Positions 36,974 to 46,857 of a DNA stretch of 64,000 nt are shown here, piece after piece. Below the pieces are notes generated by a model. That model did no database searches. It saw only the letters and a list, made by a program, of their open reading frames with translations, and was not told where the DNA came from. Location of the stretch: positions 62,001-126,000 of the forward strand of contig SUSS01000006.1 in assembly GCA_005046945.1 (NCBI GenBank), given 5' to 3'. Each line of letters begins with the position of its first letter. Position 1 is the first letter of the stretch. The position numbers and the translations under genes were made by a program. The stretch is from Tissierella creatinini (GTDB lineage: Bacteria; Bacillota; Clostridia; Tissierellales; Tissierellaceae).

Positions 36974-39061
36974 ATGAAGATTCAAAAAAAGGGGATATGT
37001 GGTATATGTCCTTATAATTGTCATGTGCTTATCACATTAGATAATGAAAAGATAATAGATGTTTTACCGGATAAGGACTCAGCTCATGGGCACTTATGTC
37101 CAAGAGGCAAGGCTACACCACATATAGTCTACTCAGATAGGCGAGTAAAACAGCCCATGATTAGAACTGGAGAGAAGGGGACTTTTTCTTTTAGGGAAGC
37201 TACATGGGAAGAAGCCATTGACCTAATCGGTGAAAAATTTAATAAAATAATTTCTCAATATGGGTCTAAAGCCTTGGCTAGCTATATGGGTGGTGGTTCT
37301 CTAGAGGATTCCTTAAATGATTTTTATATGGATTACTTTGGACATATTGGTTCACCTAACGATATGAGTAGTGGTTCAATTTGTTATGTAGCTTCTAGGG
37401 TATTAGCTCCTCTTACAACAACAGGCTTATATGGTAGGGCATTTACACCGGATATAGATAATAGTGATCTAGTATTTGCTTGGGGTACTAACCCTAAGAC
37501 TGATTCAGGCATAGGACAGTTTGCTAAGGTCTTAAATGCTAAGAAGCGAGGAGCAAAGATAATAACTGTTGATCCCAGAAAAAACGAGACTGCTGAAATA
37601 TCGGATATTTGGGTACCGATAAAGCCTGGTACAGATGGTGCTTTAGTATTAGCCATGCTTAAATTATTGATAAAGAGTAATAGATATGATAAGGAATTTG
37701 TTCAGGAATATACCTATGGTTTTGAAGATTTAATAGTATATTTAGATTCCTTAACATTAGAAGAGCTTTCAAAATCCTGTGGCATAGAAATAGAATTAAT
37801 TGAAGAAATAACGGACACATTTTGTAGTACCCAAAAAGCATCTGTGACTTTTTATACTGGGCTGGAATATCAACCTAGTGCTGTACAAAATACAAGGGCT
37901 CTTTATTGTTTATGGGCATTAGGTGGAAAATTGGATGTAGAAGGTGGACTTCATATAGATAGATATCCAGCTGAACAGGCAAGAGAGTATGAGTTCGATA
38001 TAGAAACAATACCAGTAGGAGCAAAAGAATACCCTATATTTTCAGCCTTGAGTGGTCGAGGACAGTTTGTTGAGTTTCCAAAGGCTGTACTAGAGGACGA
38101 CCCTTATCCTGTAAGGGGACTCCTTACTTTAGGAGGCTCTCCTATAATATCATATCCAAATAAAGGTATGTGGGAAGCAGTTTATGAAAAATTAGATTTT
38201 TTTGTAGTAATCGAAAGATTTATGAATGAGGAATCAAAGTGGGCAGATGTAATTTTACCTGCCACAACTTATTATGAAAATACTTCATATTGCTATTACC
38301 CAGATAGTATAAGGCTAAGGGAGAAAATCATAGAGCCAGTTGGTGGAGCTAAAAATGATATCTTTATTCTCCAACTAATTGCTGATAAGCTTGATTTTGG
38401 GCATCTATTTCCTAGGAACGATGAAGAGCTTCTAGAAATGGCTTTTAAAGATGATAAGGACACCTTAAAAGGAATAAGGGAAAACCCCTATGGAATAAAA
38501 AGAAAAGAACCTGATAATAGGTATCGAAAATTTGAAACTGGTCATTTGAGGAAAGATGGTAAAAAGGGATTCCCCACACCCACAGGTAAATTTGAAATTA
38601 ATTCGACCATATTGGAAAAATATGGATATATAGGATTACCAGTCTATAGGGATCCCTATAAATTAGAAGATAAAGAGGGGAAATATGAATTTTCTCTAAC
38701 TACTGGGGCTAGAAGTGTATATAGGTACAATTCCTTTGGACCTAATATTGCGGAACTTACAGTAAGAGAAAAGGAGGTTAATGTCGAAATTAGCAAGTTG
38801 GATGCAGACCGTTTTAATATAGAAGAGGGTGAAAAGCTAAGACTTGAAACACCCTTTGGTTATATGATACTACCGACCAAGATATCATCTATTAAGGAAA
38901 GAGTTCTTCATATTCCTAATGGAGGAGGGAACTTCTTTCAAGAAGAAGGTTGGAACAATAGTAATCCAAACGAAATATGTGGCTATGACTTTAGAGATAA
39001 TATATCGGGTTATATTGCTTGTAAGGCCATACCTTGTAACATATCAAAGATAAAAGAATAA
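36974..39061 (+). CDS. Molybdopterin-dependent oxidoreductase with N-terminal [4Fe-4S] site
   Basis: 695 residues. The N-terminal CGICPYNC...HLCPRGK motif binds one [4Fe-4S] cluster. The molybdopterin domains follow (DNSDLVFAWGTNPKTDSG, TVDPRKNETAEISDIWVPIKPGTDGAL), with a C-terminal dinucleotide-binding domain from about 570. The residue in GSICYVASRV is the likely Mo/W ligand region. It belongs to the DMSO-reductase/formate-dehydrogenase superfamily; the substrate is not evident and no partner iron-sulfur or membrane subunit is adjacent. It lies 18 bases before a peptide-type ABC transporter, probably one operon. Confidence 0.88.
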   Translation: MKIQKKGICGICPYNCHVLITLDNEKIIDVLPDKDSAHGHLCPRGKATPHIVYSDRRVKQPMIRTGEKGTFSFREATWEEAIDLIGEKFNKIISQYGSKALASYMGGGSLEDSLNDFYMDYFGHIGSPNDMSSGSICYVASRVLAPLTTTGLYGRAFTPDIDNSDLVFAWGTNPKTDSGIGQFAKVLNAKKRGAKIITVDPRKNETAEISDIWVPIKPGTDGALVLAMLKLLIKSNRYDKEFVQEYTYGFEDLIVYLDSLTLEELSKSCGIEIELIEEITDTFCSTQKASVTFYTGLEYQPSAVQNTRALYCLWALGGKLDVEGGLHIDRYPAEQAREYEFDIETIPVGAKEYPIFSALSGRGQFVEFPKAVLEDDPYPVRGLLTLGGSPIISYPNKGMWEAVYEKLDFFVVIERFMNEESKWADVILPATTYYENTSYCYYPDSIRLREKIIEPVGGAKNDIFILQLIADKLDFGHLFPRNDEELLEMAFKDDKDTLKGIRENPYGIKRKEPDNRYRKFETGHLRKDGKKGFPTPTGKFEINSTILEKYGYIGLPVYRDPYKLEDKEGKYEFSLTTGARSVYRYNSFGPNIAELTVREKEVNVEISKLDADRFNIEEGEKLRLETPFGYMILPTKISSIKERVLHIPNGGGNFFQEEGWNNSNPNEICGYDFRDNISGYIACKAIPCNISKIKE

Positions 39062-39079
39062 GAGGGAGGAATTTATTAA

Positions 39080-40714
39080 ATGAACATGAAAAAAATTGCA
39101 GCATTATTTTTAGCACTTATTATGGTATTATCTTTAGCAGCTTGTGGCAAAAAAGATGATGTAGAAGTAACAAAAGAGCAAGCTCCAGCAAATACAGAAG
39201 AAGCAGTAAAAGAACAAGCAGAACAAATCTTAAGATACGGTGTTATGCAATCACCAGGAAGTATTGATCCTACAAATCTAAAGGACATATTTTCATATGA
39301 AATGGTTAGACAATCATACAATGGCTTAACAGATAGAACACCAGAAGGAAAAACCATACCAGGACTTGCAAAATCATGGGAAGTAAAAGATGGAGGAAAA
39401 GTATATCACTTTGTTCTAGAAGAAGGGGTAAAATTCCATTCAGGTAATGAATTAAAAGCATCTGATGTTAAGTTTACTTTTGAGTATGCCATTGATCCAA
39501 CAAGAGATGGCGGTGGTGGTTCATCATTTTTATCAGGTGTAGTTGGATATGATGATGTTATGGATGGAAAAACCAAAGAACTAGCAGGATTTAAAATAAT
39601 AAACGATTATGAATTTGAGATAGAATTTACTGAACCAGAGATTTATTTTCCAGATTATGCTAGTGTAGAATCCTTATACATAATTGAACAAGCAGCTGTA
39701 GAAGGAAAAGGTGAAAACTGGTGGGAAACAATGACAGCAGGTACAGGACCTTACAAACTAGAAGAGTTCAGCTTAGATGAAAAGACGACTTTTGTGGCTC
39801 ACGAAGATTATTTTAAAGGAAAGCCAGGTCTTTCTAGACTTGAATTTATAGTAGTGCCAGAAGAAGAAACTGCAATGATGATGTATCAAAATGAAGAATT
39901 AGATGTTATAGGAGCACCTTGGGGACAATTAGACATCATAAAAGCCGATGAAAGCTTAAGCAAAGAATTAGTAGAGTATCCTATAGCTGATGCCACTTAT
40001 TTAGGAATGACTCAAAGTCTATACGAGCCTTTCAAGGACATAAGAGTAAGACAAGCAATATCATTGGTAATAAGCCCAGACGATATGGCTGAGAAAATCA
40101 TGCAAGATACAGTATACCCATTATATGGAGTTATTCCGGTAGGATTTAGTGTATATGATAAAAACATTAAAGCACTTGAATATAATCCAGAAAAAGCCAG
40201 AGAATTATTAAAAGAAGCAGGATATGATGCTAATAATCCATTACCACCTATTACTCTATCATATGTTCCAATGGATGAAGACAATGCAGTATATATAGCA
40301 GAACAATTAAAACAAGAATTAAATTGGGAAGTAAAACTTGAAAGTCCGGATTTCTCAGCCTTACTTTCAGACTTATTAGATAGAAAAGTTCCATTCTATA
40401 TATTTGGTTCAACAGCTAGCTATGGGGATGCTAGAAGTATTATGTATACGGCTTTCCATAGTGAAGGAAGAAGAAATTTCTCAGCTTATAGCAATCCAAA
40501 CTATGACAAGCCTATAGATGAAGCAGCTAAACTATCCTCTCAAGAGGAAAGAGGAAAACTATATCTACAAGCTGAGAAGGCACTTATGGATGATTTTGCT
40601 TGTGTACCGATGTATTCAAGCAAGGCATATTTATTAGTTAAGCCATATGTTAAAGATATGAAGATCAGTGGTTTAGGAATGGACATATTTGACACAGTTA
40701 ATATTGTAAAATAG
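39080..40714 (+). CDS. ABC transporter substrate-binding lipoprotein (peptide/nickel/opine family)
   Basis: 544 residues. A lipoprotein signal with lipobox LSLAACG puts the mature protein on the outer face of the membrane. The SBP_bac_5 family pattern is clear (GLAKSWEVKDGGKVYHFVLEEGVKFHSGNELKASDV...). Ligands of this family include oligopeptides, nickel chelates and opines. It is the first gene of a complete five-gene transporter. AGGGAGGA precedes the ATG. Confidence 0.92.
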   Translation: MNMKKIAALFLALIMVLSLAACGKKDDVEVTKEQAPANTEEAVKEQAEQILRYGVMQSPGSIDPTNLKDIFSYEMVRQSYNGLTDRTPEGKTIPGLAKSWEVKDGGKVYHFVLEEGVKFHSGNELKASDVKFTFEYAIDPTRDGGGGSSFLSGVVGYDDVMDGKTKELAGFKIINDYEFEIEFTEPEIYFPDYASVESLYIIEQAAVEGKGENWWETMTAGTGPYKLEEFSLDEKTTFVAHEDYFKGKPGLSRLEFIVVPEEETAMMMYQNEELDVIGAPWGQLDIIKADESLSKELVEYPIADATYLGMTQSLYEPFKDIRVRQAISLVISPDDMAEKIMQDTVYPLYGVIPVGFSVYDKNIKALEYNPEKARELLKEAGYDANNPLPPITLSYVPMDEDNAVYIAEQLKQELNWEVKLESPDFSALLSDLLDRKVPFYIFGSTASYGDARSIMYTAFHSEGRRNFSAYSNPNYDKPIDEAAKLSSQEERGKLYLQAEKALMDDFACVPMYSSKAYLLVKPYVKDMKISGLGMDIFDTVNIVK

Positions 40715-40725
40715 GGGTTTTATCA

Positions 40726-41664
40726 TTGAAAAAAGGCATAAGAAAAAAGGCAATTAATTTAATAATTGTTATGTTCTTAATGAGTCTTCTGGCATTCTTT
40801 GCAATTAGGGTAATGCCAGGAGACCCTATTGCTTTAATGTTTGGTGAAAAAGATGTATCACCAGAGGTTATGGCAAATGTAAAAAAGATTTACAATCTGG
40901 ATAAACCATTAATAGAACAATATATTATTTTTTTAAAAGGGCTAGTAAAATTTGATTTTGGCTATAGCTACTTTTATGTAGGTAAAACAGTAAATGAATT
41001 AATATATAGAGCATTTAATAATACTGCTAAATTAGCCCTTGTATCTTTTCCCATATCAGCTACTCTAGGTATTCTTTTAGGATCTCTAGCAGCCTATAAA
41101 AAGGGAAAGTTTTTTGATAAGCTCTTGAACTTTGTAACTGCTATACTCACAGCCATACCTGATGTACCCTTGGCTATATTTTTAGCATTTGTATTCGCAA
41201 TGAAATTAAAGATTTTTCCAATAGCGGGATGGGGACAAACTAAATATTTAGTCCTTCCAGCTATTTTTATTTCTCTTTGGCCTTCCCTTAGTCTAGCAAA
41301 AATGGTAAGAGCGTTAGTAATAGAGGAATTAGGAAGGCCCTATGTCTATATGTGTAGAGCAAGAGGCATGGGCTATATAAGAATAATAATATTTGAAGTG
41401 TTGCCTAATACATTGATACCGGTGACTACAAGTTTAGGCATGATGTTTGGAAGGATGCTAGAAGGGACCTTTATTGCAGAACTAGTATTTAATATACCCG
41501 GTTTAGGAAGGGTAGCGGTTGATTCTATTTTCAAGAGAGATTATCCGGTAATTATGGGAATTATTTTATTAAGCACTTTTATCTACACGAGCATCAATTT
41601 TCTTATAGATATCTCCCATTATCTTCTAGATCCAAGATTGAGGGGTAGAGATGAAATTATTTGA
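40726..41664 (+). CDS. ABC transporter permease, DppB type
   Basis: 312 residues, six membrane helices, the IRVMPGDPI motif near the N-terminus and the EAA loop RARGMGYIRIIIFEVLPN that docks the ATPases. The start is a TTG behind AGGGGTT. It overlaps the second permease by 14 bases. Confidence 0.92.
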   Translation: MKKGIRKKAINLIIVMFLMSLLAFFAIRVMPGDPIALMFGEKDVSPEVMANVKKIYNLDKPLIEQYIIFLKGLVKFDFGYSYFYVGKTVNELIYRAFNNTAKLALVSFPISATLGILLGSLAAYKKGKFFDKLLNFVTAILTAIPDVPLAIFLAFVFAMKLKIFPIAGWGQTKYLVLPAIFISLWPSLSLAKMVRALVIEELGRPYVYMCRARGMGYIRIIIFEVLPNTLIPVTTSLGMMFGRMLEGTFIAELVFNIPGLGRVAVDSIFKRDYPVIMGIILLSTFIYTSINFLIDISHYLLDPRLRGRDEII

Positions 41665-42454
41665 AAACTATATACTTAATATCAATATAATATTGTTGAT
41701 GATTATTGTTCTAGGTGCTATATTAGCACCTTTTGTTGCACCATATGATTATAATGAATTGCATTTAGATGATATATGGCAAAAGCCTTTAGAGAAGTAC
41801 TTGTTGGGTACTGACAAGCTTGGGCGTGATATATTTACAAGACTCTTATATGGAGGAAGGATTAGCCTATTTATAGCCCTTGCAGTTGAAATAATAGCAT
41901 TTCCAATTGGTTCAATCCTTGGCTATATTAGTGCTACTAAGTCTGGAGTTTTAATGTCATTGTTTAATAGAATTATGGAGGTTTTATTTTCCTTTCCAAC
42001 TATAATATTAGCATTAACATTATCGGGTATTATTGGAGTTGGACTAAATTCCATATTGGTTTCAATAGCAATATCTGAAATACCGGTTTATTTCAGACAT
42101 GTAAGGACTTTAACCTTAAAAATAAAAACCGAACCTTTTATTGAGGTCTTAACTACTTTGGGTATCGAGGAAAAATCCATATTTAAAGACCATGTATTAT
42201 TACACTTGATGCCACCTCTAATACCTAAGATTATCTTTAATTTTGCTACAACTATAATATTTGAATCGACTTTAAGCTTTATTGGTATAGGAATACAAGC
42301 GCCTATCCCATCATGGGGAAATATGATAAGAACTGGACTTCCATTTATTAAAGCCCACCCCGTTTTAGTAGTTTCATCTAGTACGGTATTGGCTATTACT
42401 ATACTTCTCTTATTTGGACTTAGTGAACAATTAGAGAAAAAGCTGATTGCCTAG
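41651..42454 (+). CDS. ABC transporter permease, DppC type
   Basis: 267 residues. LLGTDKLGRDIFTRLLYGGR and the EAA loop TLGIEEKSIFKDHVLLHLMP are typical of the second peptide-type permease. It is shorter than E. coli DppC, mainly at the N-terminus. The start lies inside the DppB-type gene. Confidence 0.92.
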   Translation: MKLFENYILNINIILLMIIVLGAILAPFVAPYDYNELHLDDIWQKPLEKYLLGTDKLGRDIFTRLLYGGRISLFIALAVEIIAFPIGSILGYISATKSGVLMSLFNRIMEVLFSFPTIILALTLSGIIGVGLNSILVSIAISEIPVYFRHVRTLTLKIKTEPFIEVLTTLGIEEKSIFKDHVLLHLMPPLIPKIIFNFATTIIFESTLSFIGIGIQAPIPSWGNMIRTGLPFIKAHPVLVVSSSTVLAITILLLFGLSEQLEKKLIA

Positions 42455-42468
42455 AGAGGACGATAAAT

Positions 42469-43443
42469 ATGGAAAATCTACTTGAAGTCAAAAATTTAAA
42501 TACTTACTTTTATACACAAAATGGGGTAGTAAAGGCTGTAAGAGATGTTAGCTTTAGTTTAGAGAAAAAAGAGATACTAGGGGTAGTAGGCGAGTCTGGC
42601 TCTGGCAAAAGTGTAATGTGTAAGTCCATTATGGGACTGGTAGAAAATCCAGGGAGAATTGTAGACGGAGAAATAATCTATAAGGGGACCCAATTGCAAG
42701 GACTAAGGGATAATGAAATGAGAAAGTTAAGAGGAAGGGATATAGCCTACTTAATGCAAAACCCTATGTCTGCCTTTAATCCTATGCATAATGTTGAAAA
42801 GCATATAGTAGATAGCATATTAATTCATGAAAAAATCAGTAAAAAAGAAGCCGTAAACAGGGCAATAGAGCTATTAGATAAGATGGGTATAGTAGAAGCA
42901 GAAAAAAACAGTAAAAAATACCCCCATCAATTCTCAGGTGGAATGTTGCAAAGGGCAGCCATAGCTATGGCTATAGCATGTAACCCCCAAATCTTAATTG
43001 CAGATGAACCTACAACAGCATTAGACTTAAATATTCAAGCTCAAATTCTTAAGCTACTAAAAGAGCTAAGAGAAAAGCTAGATATGTCTATTCTTGTAAT
43101 AACCCATAATTTCGGTGTTATATGGGATATATGCGATAGGGTTAATGTTATGTATGCAGGAAATATTGTGGAATCTGCATCTGTTAAGAATATATACAAA
43201 AATCCGCTCCATCCATATACAAGGGCACTTCTGGGGTCCATAATAACTATGGAAATGGACAAGAATAGCATATTGCCTACATTACAAGGCACTGTAATAG
43301 ATATGAAGGAAATCAATGACGGCTGTGATTTTGCATCAAGATGTCCTTATGTAACAGAGGAATGTAAAACTAATTGCCCAAAATTAATTGAGATAGAAAA
43401 AGGACATTTTGTACAATGTCATTTTGTAAGTAAAAGGAATTGA
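42469..43443 (+). CDS. ABC transporter ATPase, DppD type
   Basis: 324 residues with Walker A GESGSGKS, signature FSGGMLQRAA, Walker B ILIADEPTTALD and the C-terminal oligopeptide extension with its cysteine set (CDFASRCPYVTEECKTNCP). AGAGGACG precedes the ATG. It works as a heterodimer with the next ATPase. Confidence 0.94.
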   Translation: MENLLEVKNLNTYFYTQNGVVKAVRDVSFSLEKKEILGVVGESGSGKSVMCKSIMGLVENPGRIVDGEIIYKGTQLQGLRDNEMRKLRGRDIAYLMQNPMSAFNPMHNVEKHIVDSILIHEKISKKEAVNRAIELLDKMGIVEAEKNSKKYPHQFSGGMLQRAAIAMAIACNPQILIADEPTTALDLNIQAQILKLLKELREKLDMSILVITHNFGVIWDICDRVNVMYAGNIVESASVKNIYKNPLHPYTRALLGSIITMEMDKNSILPTLQGTVIDMKEINDGCDFASRCPYVTEECKTNCPKLIEIEKGHFVQCHFVSKRN

Positions 43444-43447
43444 TACT

Positions 43448-44236
43448 ATGAGTACTAAGAAGGAAATTATACTAAAAATAGAAGCTTTAACAAAGATCTA
43501 TGGTAAAGATAAGGTAGTATCAAATGCTAATCTTGAGCTTGAAAAGGGTAAGACACTGGGACTAGTAGGGGAGTCTGGGTCAGGCAAGACGACTATAGGT
43601 CGCTGTATAATGGGAATAACCAAGGTAGATGAAGGTAAGATTCTTTTTAGAGATGATGATATATCAAAATATGATAATAGAAAACTGTTAAATTTAAGGA
43701 AAAGCATTCAGATGATATTCCAAGACCCCTATTCATCTTTTGACCCTAAAAAAGACTTTAACTTTTCATTAAAAGAGCCAATATTAAAACACAAATTAGC
43801 TGATAAGAAGACAGCTGATATTATGGTTGATGGAATCTTAGAAAAGGTTGGCCTAGATAAAGATTTAAAATATAGGTACCCTAGACAATTGAGCGGAGGG
43901 CAATGCCAGAGAATGAATATAGCCAGGGCCCTTTTACTGATGCCAGACTTAATAATATGTGATGAGCCAGTATCGGCTTTAGATATATCCATACAGGCAC
44001 AGATATTAAATTTGCTAAAGGAAATTCAGCGAGAGTATAATCTAACTTATCTCTTTATATCCCATGATTTGAGTGTTACAAAATATATGAGCGATGATGT
44101 AGCAGTTATATATAAGGGAGAAATAGTAGAGAATGGAAGAAGTCAAGAGCTTTTGACAAATCCAAAGCATGAATATACAAAACATCTACTTAGCAATATG
44201 TTACCAAATTCACCCAACATCAGAGCTTTTGAGTAA
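43448..44236 (+). CDS. ABC transporter ATPase, DppF type
   Basis: 262 residues with Walker A GESGSGKTT, Q-loop QDPYSSFDP, signature LSGGQCQR and Walker B LIICDEPVSALD. It lacks the usual Cys-rich C-terminal extension of DppF and ends soon after the D/H loops. It starts four bases after the DppD-type gene and closes the operon. Confidence 0.93.
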   Translation: MSTKKEIILKIEALTKIYGKDKVVSNANLELEKGKTLGLVGESGSGKTTIGRCIMGITKVDEGKILFRDDDISKYDNRKLLNLRKSIQMIFQDPYSSFDPKKDFNFSLKEPILKHKLADKKTADIMVDGILEKVGLDKDLKYRYPRQLSGGQCQRMNIARALLLMPDLIICDEPVSALDISIQAQILNLLKEIQREYNLTYLFISHDLSVTKYMSDDVAVIYKGEIVENGRSQELLTNPKHEYTKHLLSNMLPNSPNIRAFE

Positions 44237-44247
44237 CCTGCATATAC

Positions 44248-44273
44248 AAGACTAGGTTTTAACCTAGTCTTTT
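44248..44273 (+). terminator. Rho-independent terminator
   Basis: AGACTAGGTT pairs with AACCTAGTCT, then TTTT, after the ABC operon. Confidence 0.8.
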
Positions 44274-44348
44274 AACTTTTTTGTTTAAAATATATTAGAA
44301 AGGTATGGGTATGAATTATAGCAAATAAAATGACTTGGAGGGTTGATT

Positions 44349-44891
44349 ATGTCTATTTATGAATATTCAGTAAAGAATGCTTTGGATGAGGAAGTTTCTC
44401 TTAAGGAGTTTGAAGGCAAGGTGCTTATGATTGTTAACACAGCTACAGGCTGTGGTTTTACCCCTCAATACAAGGACATTGTTAACATGTATGAGGCTTA
44501 TCATGACAAGGGCTTTGAGGTTCTTGATATCCCATGCAATCAATTTGCAGGTCAAACCCCGGGAACAGATGAAGAAATACGTGCCTTCTGTGAACTGAAC
44601 TTCAGCACAGAGTTTTTACAAATGAAAAAGTCCGATGTCAATGGAGAGAATGCTTTACCCCTATACAAATATCTAAAAGAGCAAAAGGGCTTTGAAGGCT
44701 TTGGAAATGGACCTAAAGGTCTGGCTATGAGCGCTATGCTTAAAAAAATAGACAAGGACTACAAGAACAATCCAGATATAAAATGGAACTTTACAAAATT
44801 CATAGTTGATCGAAGTGGAAATGTTGTTGCTAGATTCGAACCAACAGAAAATATGAAAAAGGTGGAAGAATTAGTTAAAGAGCTTTTATAA
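44349..44891 (+). CDS. Glutathione peroxidase-family thiol peroxidase
   Basis: 180 residues. The peroxidatic residue is Cys35 (NTATGCGFTPQY), not selenocysteine. PCNQFAGQ and KWNFTKFIVDRSG supply the other active-site residues. Bacterial members usually reduce peroxides with thioredoxin. The ATG at 44349 follows GGAGGG at the proper distance; a TTG two codons upstream is too close to it. Single gene. Confidence 0.93.
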   Translation: MSIYEYSVKNALDEEVSLKEFEGKVLMIVNTATGCGFTPQYKDIVNMYEAYHDKGFEVLDIPCNQFAGQTPGTDEEIRAFCELNFSTEFLQMKKSDVNGENALPLYKYLKEQKGFEGFGNGPKGLAMSAMLKKIDKDYKNNPDIKWNFTKFIVDRSGNVVARFEPTENMKKVEELVKELL

Positions 44892-45034
44892 TGAGGTGAA
44901 GATATATTTTCCATTCACTTGTCTTTCACTTTAGCATCATAAACACATCAAGATTAGAGTCTAAACTATTAATATGATAAGAAATATATTTTAGTCTTCT
45001 TATCAAATACAACCATAAGGATGTGTTAATTGTC

Positions 45035-45254
45035 AACTACTCATGACTAAAGTCACGAGCTTGTAAGTGTAGCTCCTTATCAATTCTTATAATTACCCCT
45101 TTCGGAATAACTATAAGCTTCCTTATCATCACTACCTTACATTAGGGGGCTGACGAGTTAGTGGTTAACTACTACTCCCCGTATATATAAGAATACCAAA
45201 CCACTTGCTAAGGTATAGAGGATTCCTCCTCACATGCTTATATATACTTATTAT
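45035..45254 (-). ncRNA. Putative TnpB right-end omega RNA (reRNA)
   Basis: The stretch from the tnpB stop codon to the element end is non-coding and rich in hairpins on the minus strand. In characterised TnpB systems the guide RNA is transcribed through this region, with the guide taken from DNA just beyond the element end (here near 45035 and below). The identity is inferred from position; no covariance search was run. Confidence 0.5.
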
Positions 45255-46382
45255 TTATACAGCTTCTAATCTAATTCTTTCATCGTAGCCTTTATGCTGT
45301 ATGTTTTTAGTTGCTATTAAATCATCATTTAAAGTATATCCACAAGCTCTGCATTTAAATATGTGGAGCTTTTTATCTCTATTGTTTTTAGCTACATGCC
45401 CACATTTAGGGCAGGTTTGGCTTGTGTATTTTGGATTTATACACATAACTTTTAAACCAGAGTTCATTGCCTTGTACTCAATAAACCTTTGCAATTCATC
45501 AAAAGCCCAACTCACTCTATAATAGCGATTTTCTCTTTTTACCTTGCAAGATAAATTAATGCCTTTTAAATCTTCCAAAACAATGATTGCATTAGTCTCT
45601 TTAGCATAATCTACAATGCTTTTACTTATGCAGTGATTGATATATGTCATGGTTCTTTGCTCTCTTTGATTGATAGCTTTTATTTTATTATGAGCATTAT
45701 GAGTGCCTTTTTCTTGCAACTGTTTCCTCAAATGCTTATATTTTGCCCTCATGTCTTTTAGGTGTCTACCTTTATAGAATTTTACTTTTTCCTTACTGTC
45801 ATAGATAGTAGCTATAAAGTTTTGGCCTACATCTATACCTATGATGTTTTTGAACTCAGTTATAGGTTGTTCTTCTATTTCTTTATTTACTGTAATATGT
45901 GCATAGTAATTATTTTTTAGCTTAACTAATTCAAGTGAGCCAAAGACCCAATCCTTAGTTAAGTATTTTTTAAAATAGTTATTAACTTTAAAGGGGACTT
46001 TTATTCTTTTATCAATAGTATTAAGTGATATTACTTTTTTATCATCTAAAAAAGAATAATCTCTCCCATAGGAATAAATAGCTTTCGGTGCTTTGTATTT
46101 AGCTAAAACACCATAAACTTTGTTACTATGTTGAGTGGCATAAGAGCCACATACTGCGGTGCATACATTAACGGCCATCTGTGATTTTAGGTTAAATTTA
46201 GCTCTTAAATCATTATAAACTATCTTTTGAAGAGCTGGTTTATTAGATATTTCACCATTGTCAAAAGATACTTTACTTGCATAGTTTAACGCTTCAAGAA
46301 ATGATTGCGTTGTATTATCAATCATTGAGATTTGGTCATTACTTAGATTTAGTTTAATTTTGAATGTTCTAACTATCTTCAT
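45255..46382 (-). CDS. tnpB: TnpB RNA-guided nuclease (RuvC-like, IS605 OrfB)
   Basis: About 375 residues from the ATG at 46382. The RuvC triad is intact: Asp184 (GIDVGQN), Glu270 (IVLEDLKG) and Asp354 (LNDDLIATKNI). The C-terminal zinc finger has Cys324, Cys327, Cys344 and Cys347. TnpB cuts DNA matching its guide at an element-specific motif, which restores the element after transposon excision. No premature stop, so it is probably active as a nuclease. AAGGAGGTG lies upstream. The longer reading frame above the ATG is not supported. Confidence 0.93.
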   Translation of the reverse strand: MKIVRTFKIKLNLSNDQISMIDNTTQSFLEALNYASKVSFDNGEISNKPALQKIVYNDLRAKFNLKSQMAVNVCTAVCGSYATQHSNKVYGVLAKYKAPKAIYSYGRDYSFLDDKKVISLNTIDKRIKVPFKVNNYFKKYLTKDWVFGSLELVKLKNNYYAHITVNKEIEEQPITEFKNIIGIDVGQNFIATIYDSKEKVKFYKGRHLKDMRAKYKHLRKQLQEKGTHNAHNKIKAINQREQRTMTYINHCISKSIVDYAKETNAIIVLEDLKGINLSCKVKRENRYYRVSWAFDELQRFIEYKAMNSGLKVMCINPKYTSQTCPKCGHVAKNNRDKKLHIFKCRACGYTLNDDLIATKNIQHKGYDERIRLEAV

Positions 46383-46532
46383 AAGCCTACATTTCACCTC
46401 CTTGCTATAGCATATGTTCACCTACATATAATTATAACATGCTTAACTGAATTATTAAAGTCTATATAGTTTCATTCTATAAAACTGAAGACAATTCCTC
46501 TCATGGCTGAAGTCACGAGCCTCCTTGTCTTT

Positions 46533-46733
46533 ATGGTGAACTTAGATGAATATAATCTTAAAACTAAAGGTGATATATTAATAGACCAAGTCAAAGTTTT
46601 AGATTTAAAATTCCATGGTGACATCCCAAGTAAGGACAGAGGAAGTAGAACAACTTGATTTGTTGTTTTAGGATTTAATTCAAATGGGCAAAGAGATGAT
46701 GGATACTTTGTACATTTTTATTTTAATAAATAA
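46533..46733 (+). pseudogene. Truncated small ORF with in-frame TGA, cut by the tnpB element
   Basis: 67 codons (NLDEYNLKTKGDILIDQVKV ... DDGYFVHFYFNK) are interrupted by TGA at 46656-46658. The frame enters directly from the tnpB element end, so the 5' part is gone. I do not recognise the family. The rest of the gap up to the Fic gene shows no gene. Confidence 0.4.
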
Positions 46734-46857
46734 TATGCAGAATATTAAATAAAACCCATGTAACACATTAAACAATACCTAAAAACACGAGAATTATCAA
46801 AAAAACCTGTTTTTCAAATCAAAAATATGTATATAATAGGATTAAGGGGTGTTTGAT

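Larger units (their letters stand above)
45030..46525 (-). mobile_element. IS200/IS605-type element carrying tnpB only
   Basis: The ends are marked by the hairpins CTCATGACTAAAGTCACGAG at 45040-45059 and CTCATGGCTGAAGTCACGAG at 46500-46519. Between them lies tnpB on the minus strand; there is no tnpA. The limits are approximate. The right flank cuts into a small broken reading frame. Confidence 0.8.
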
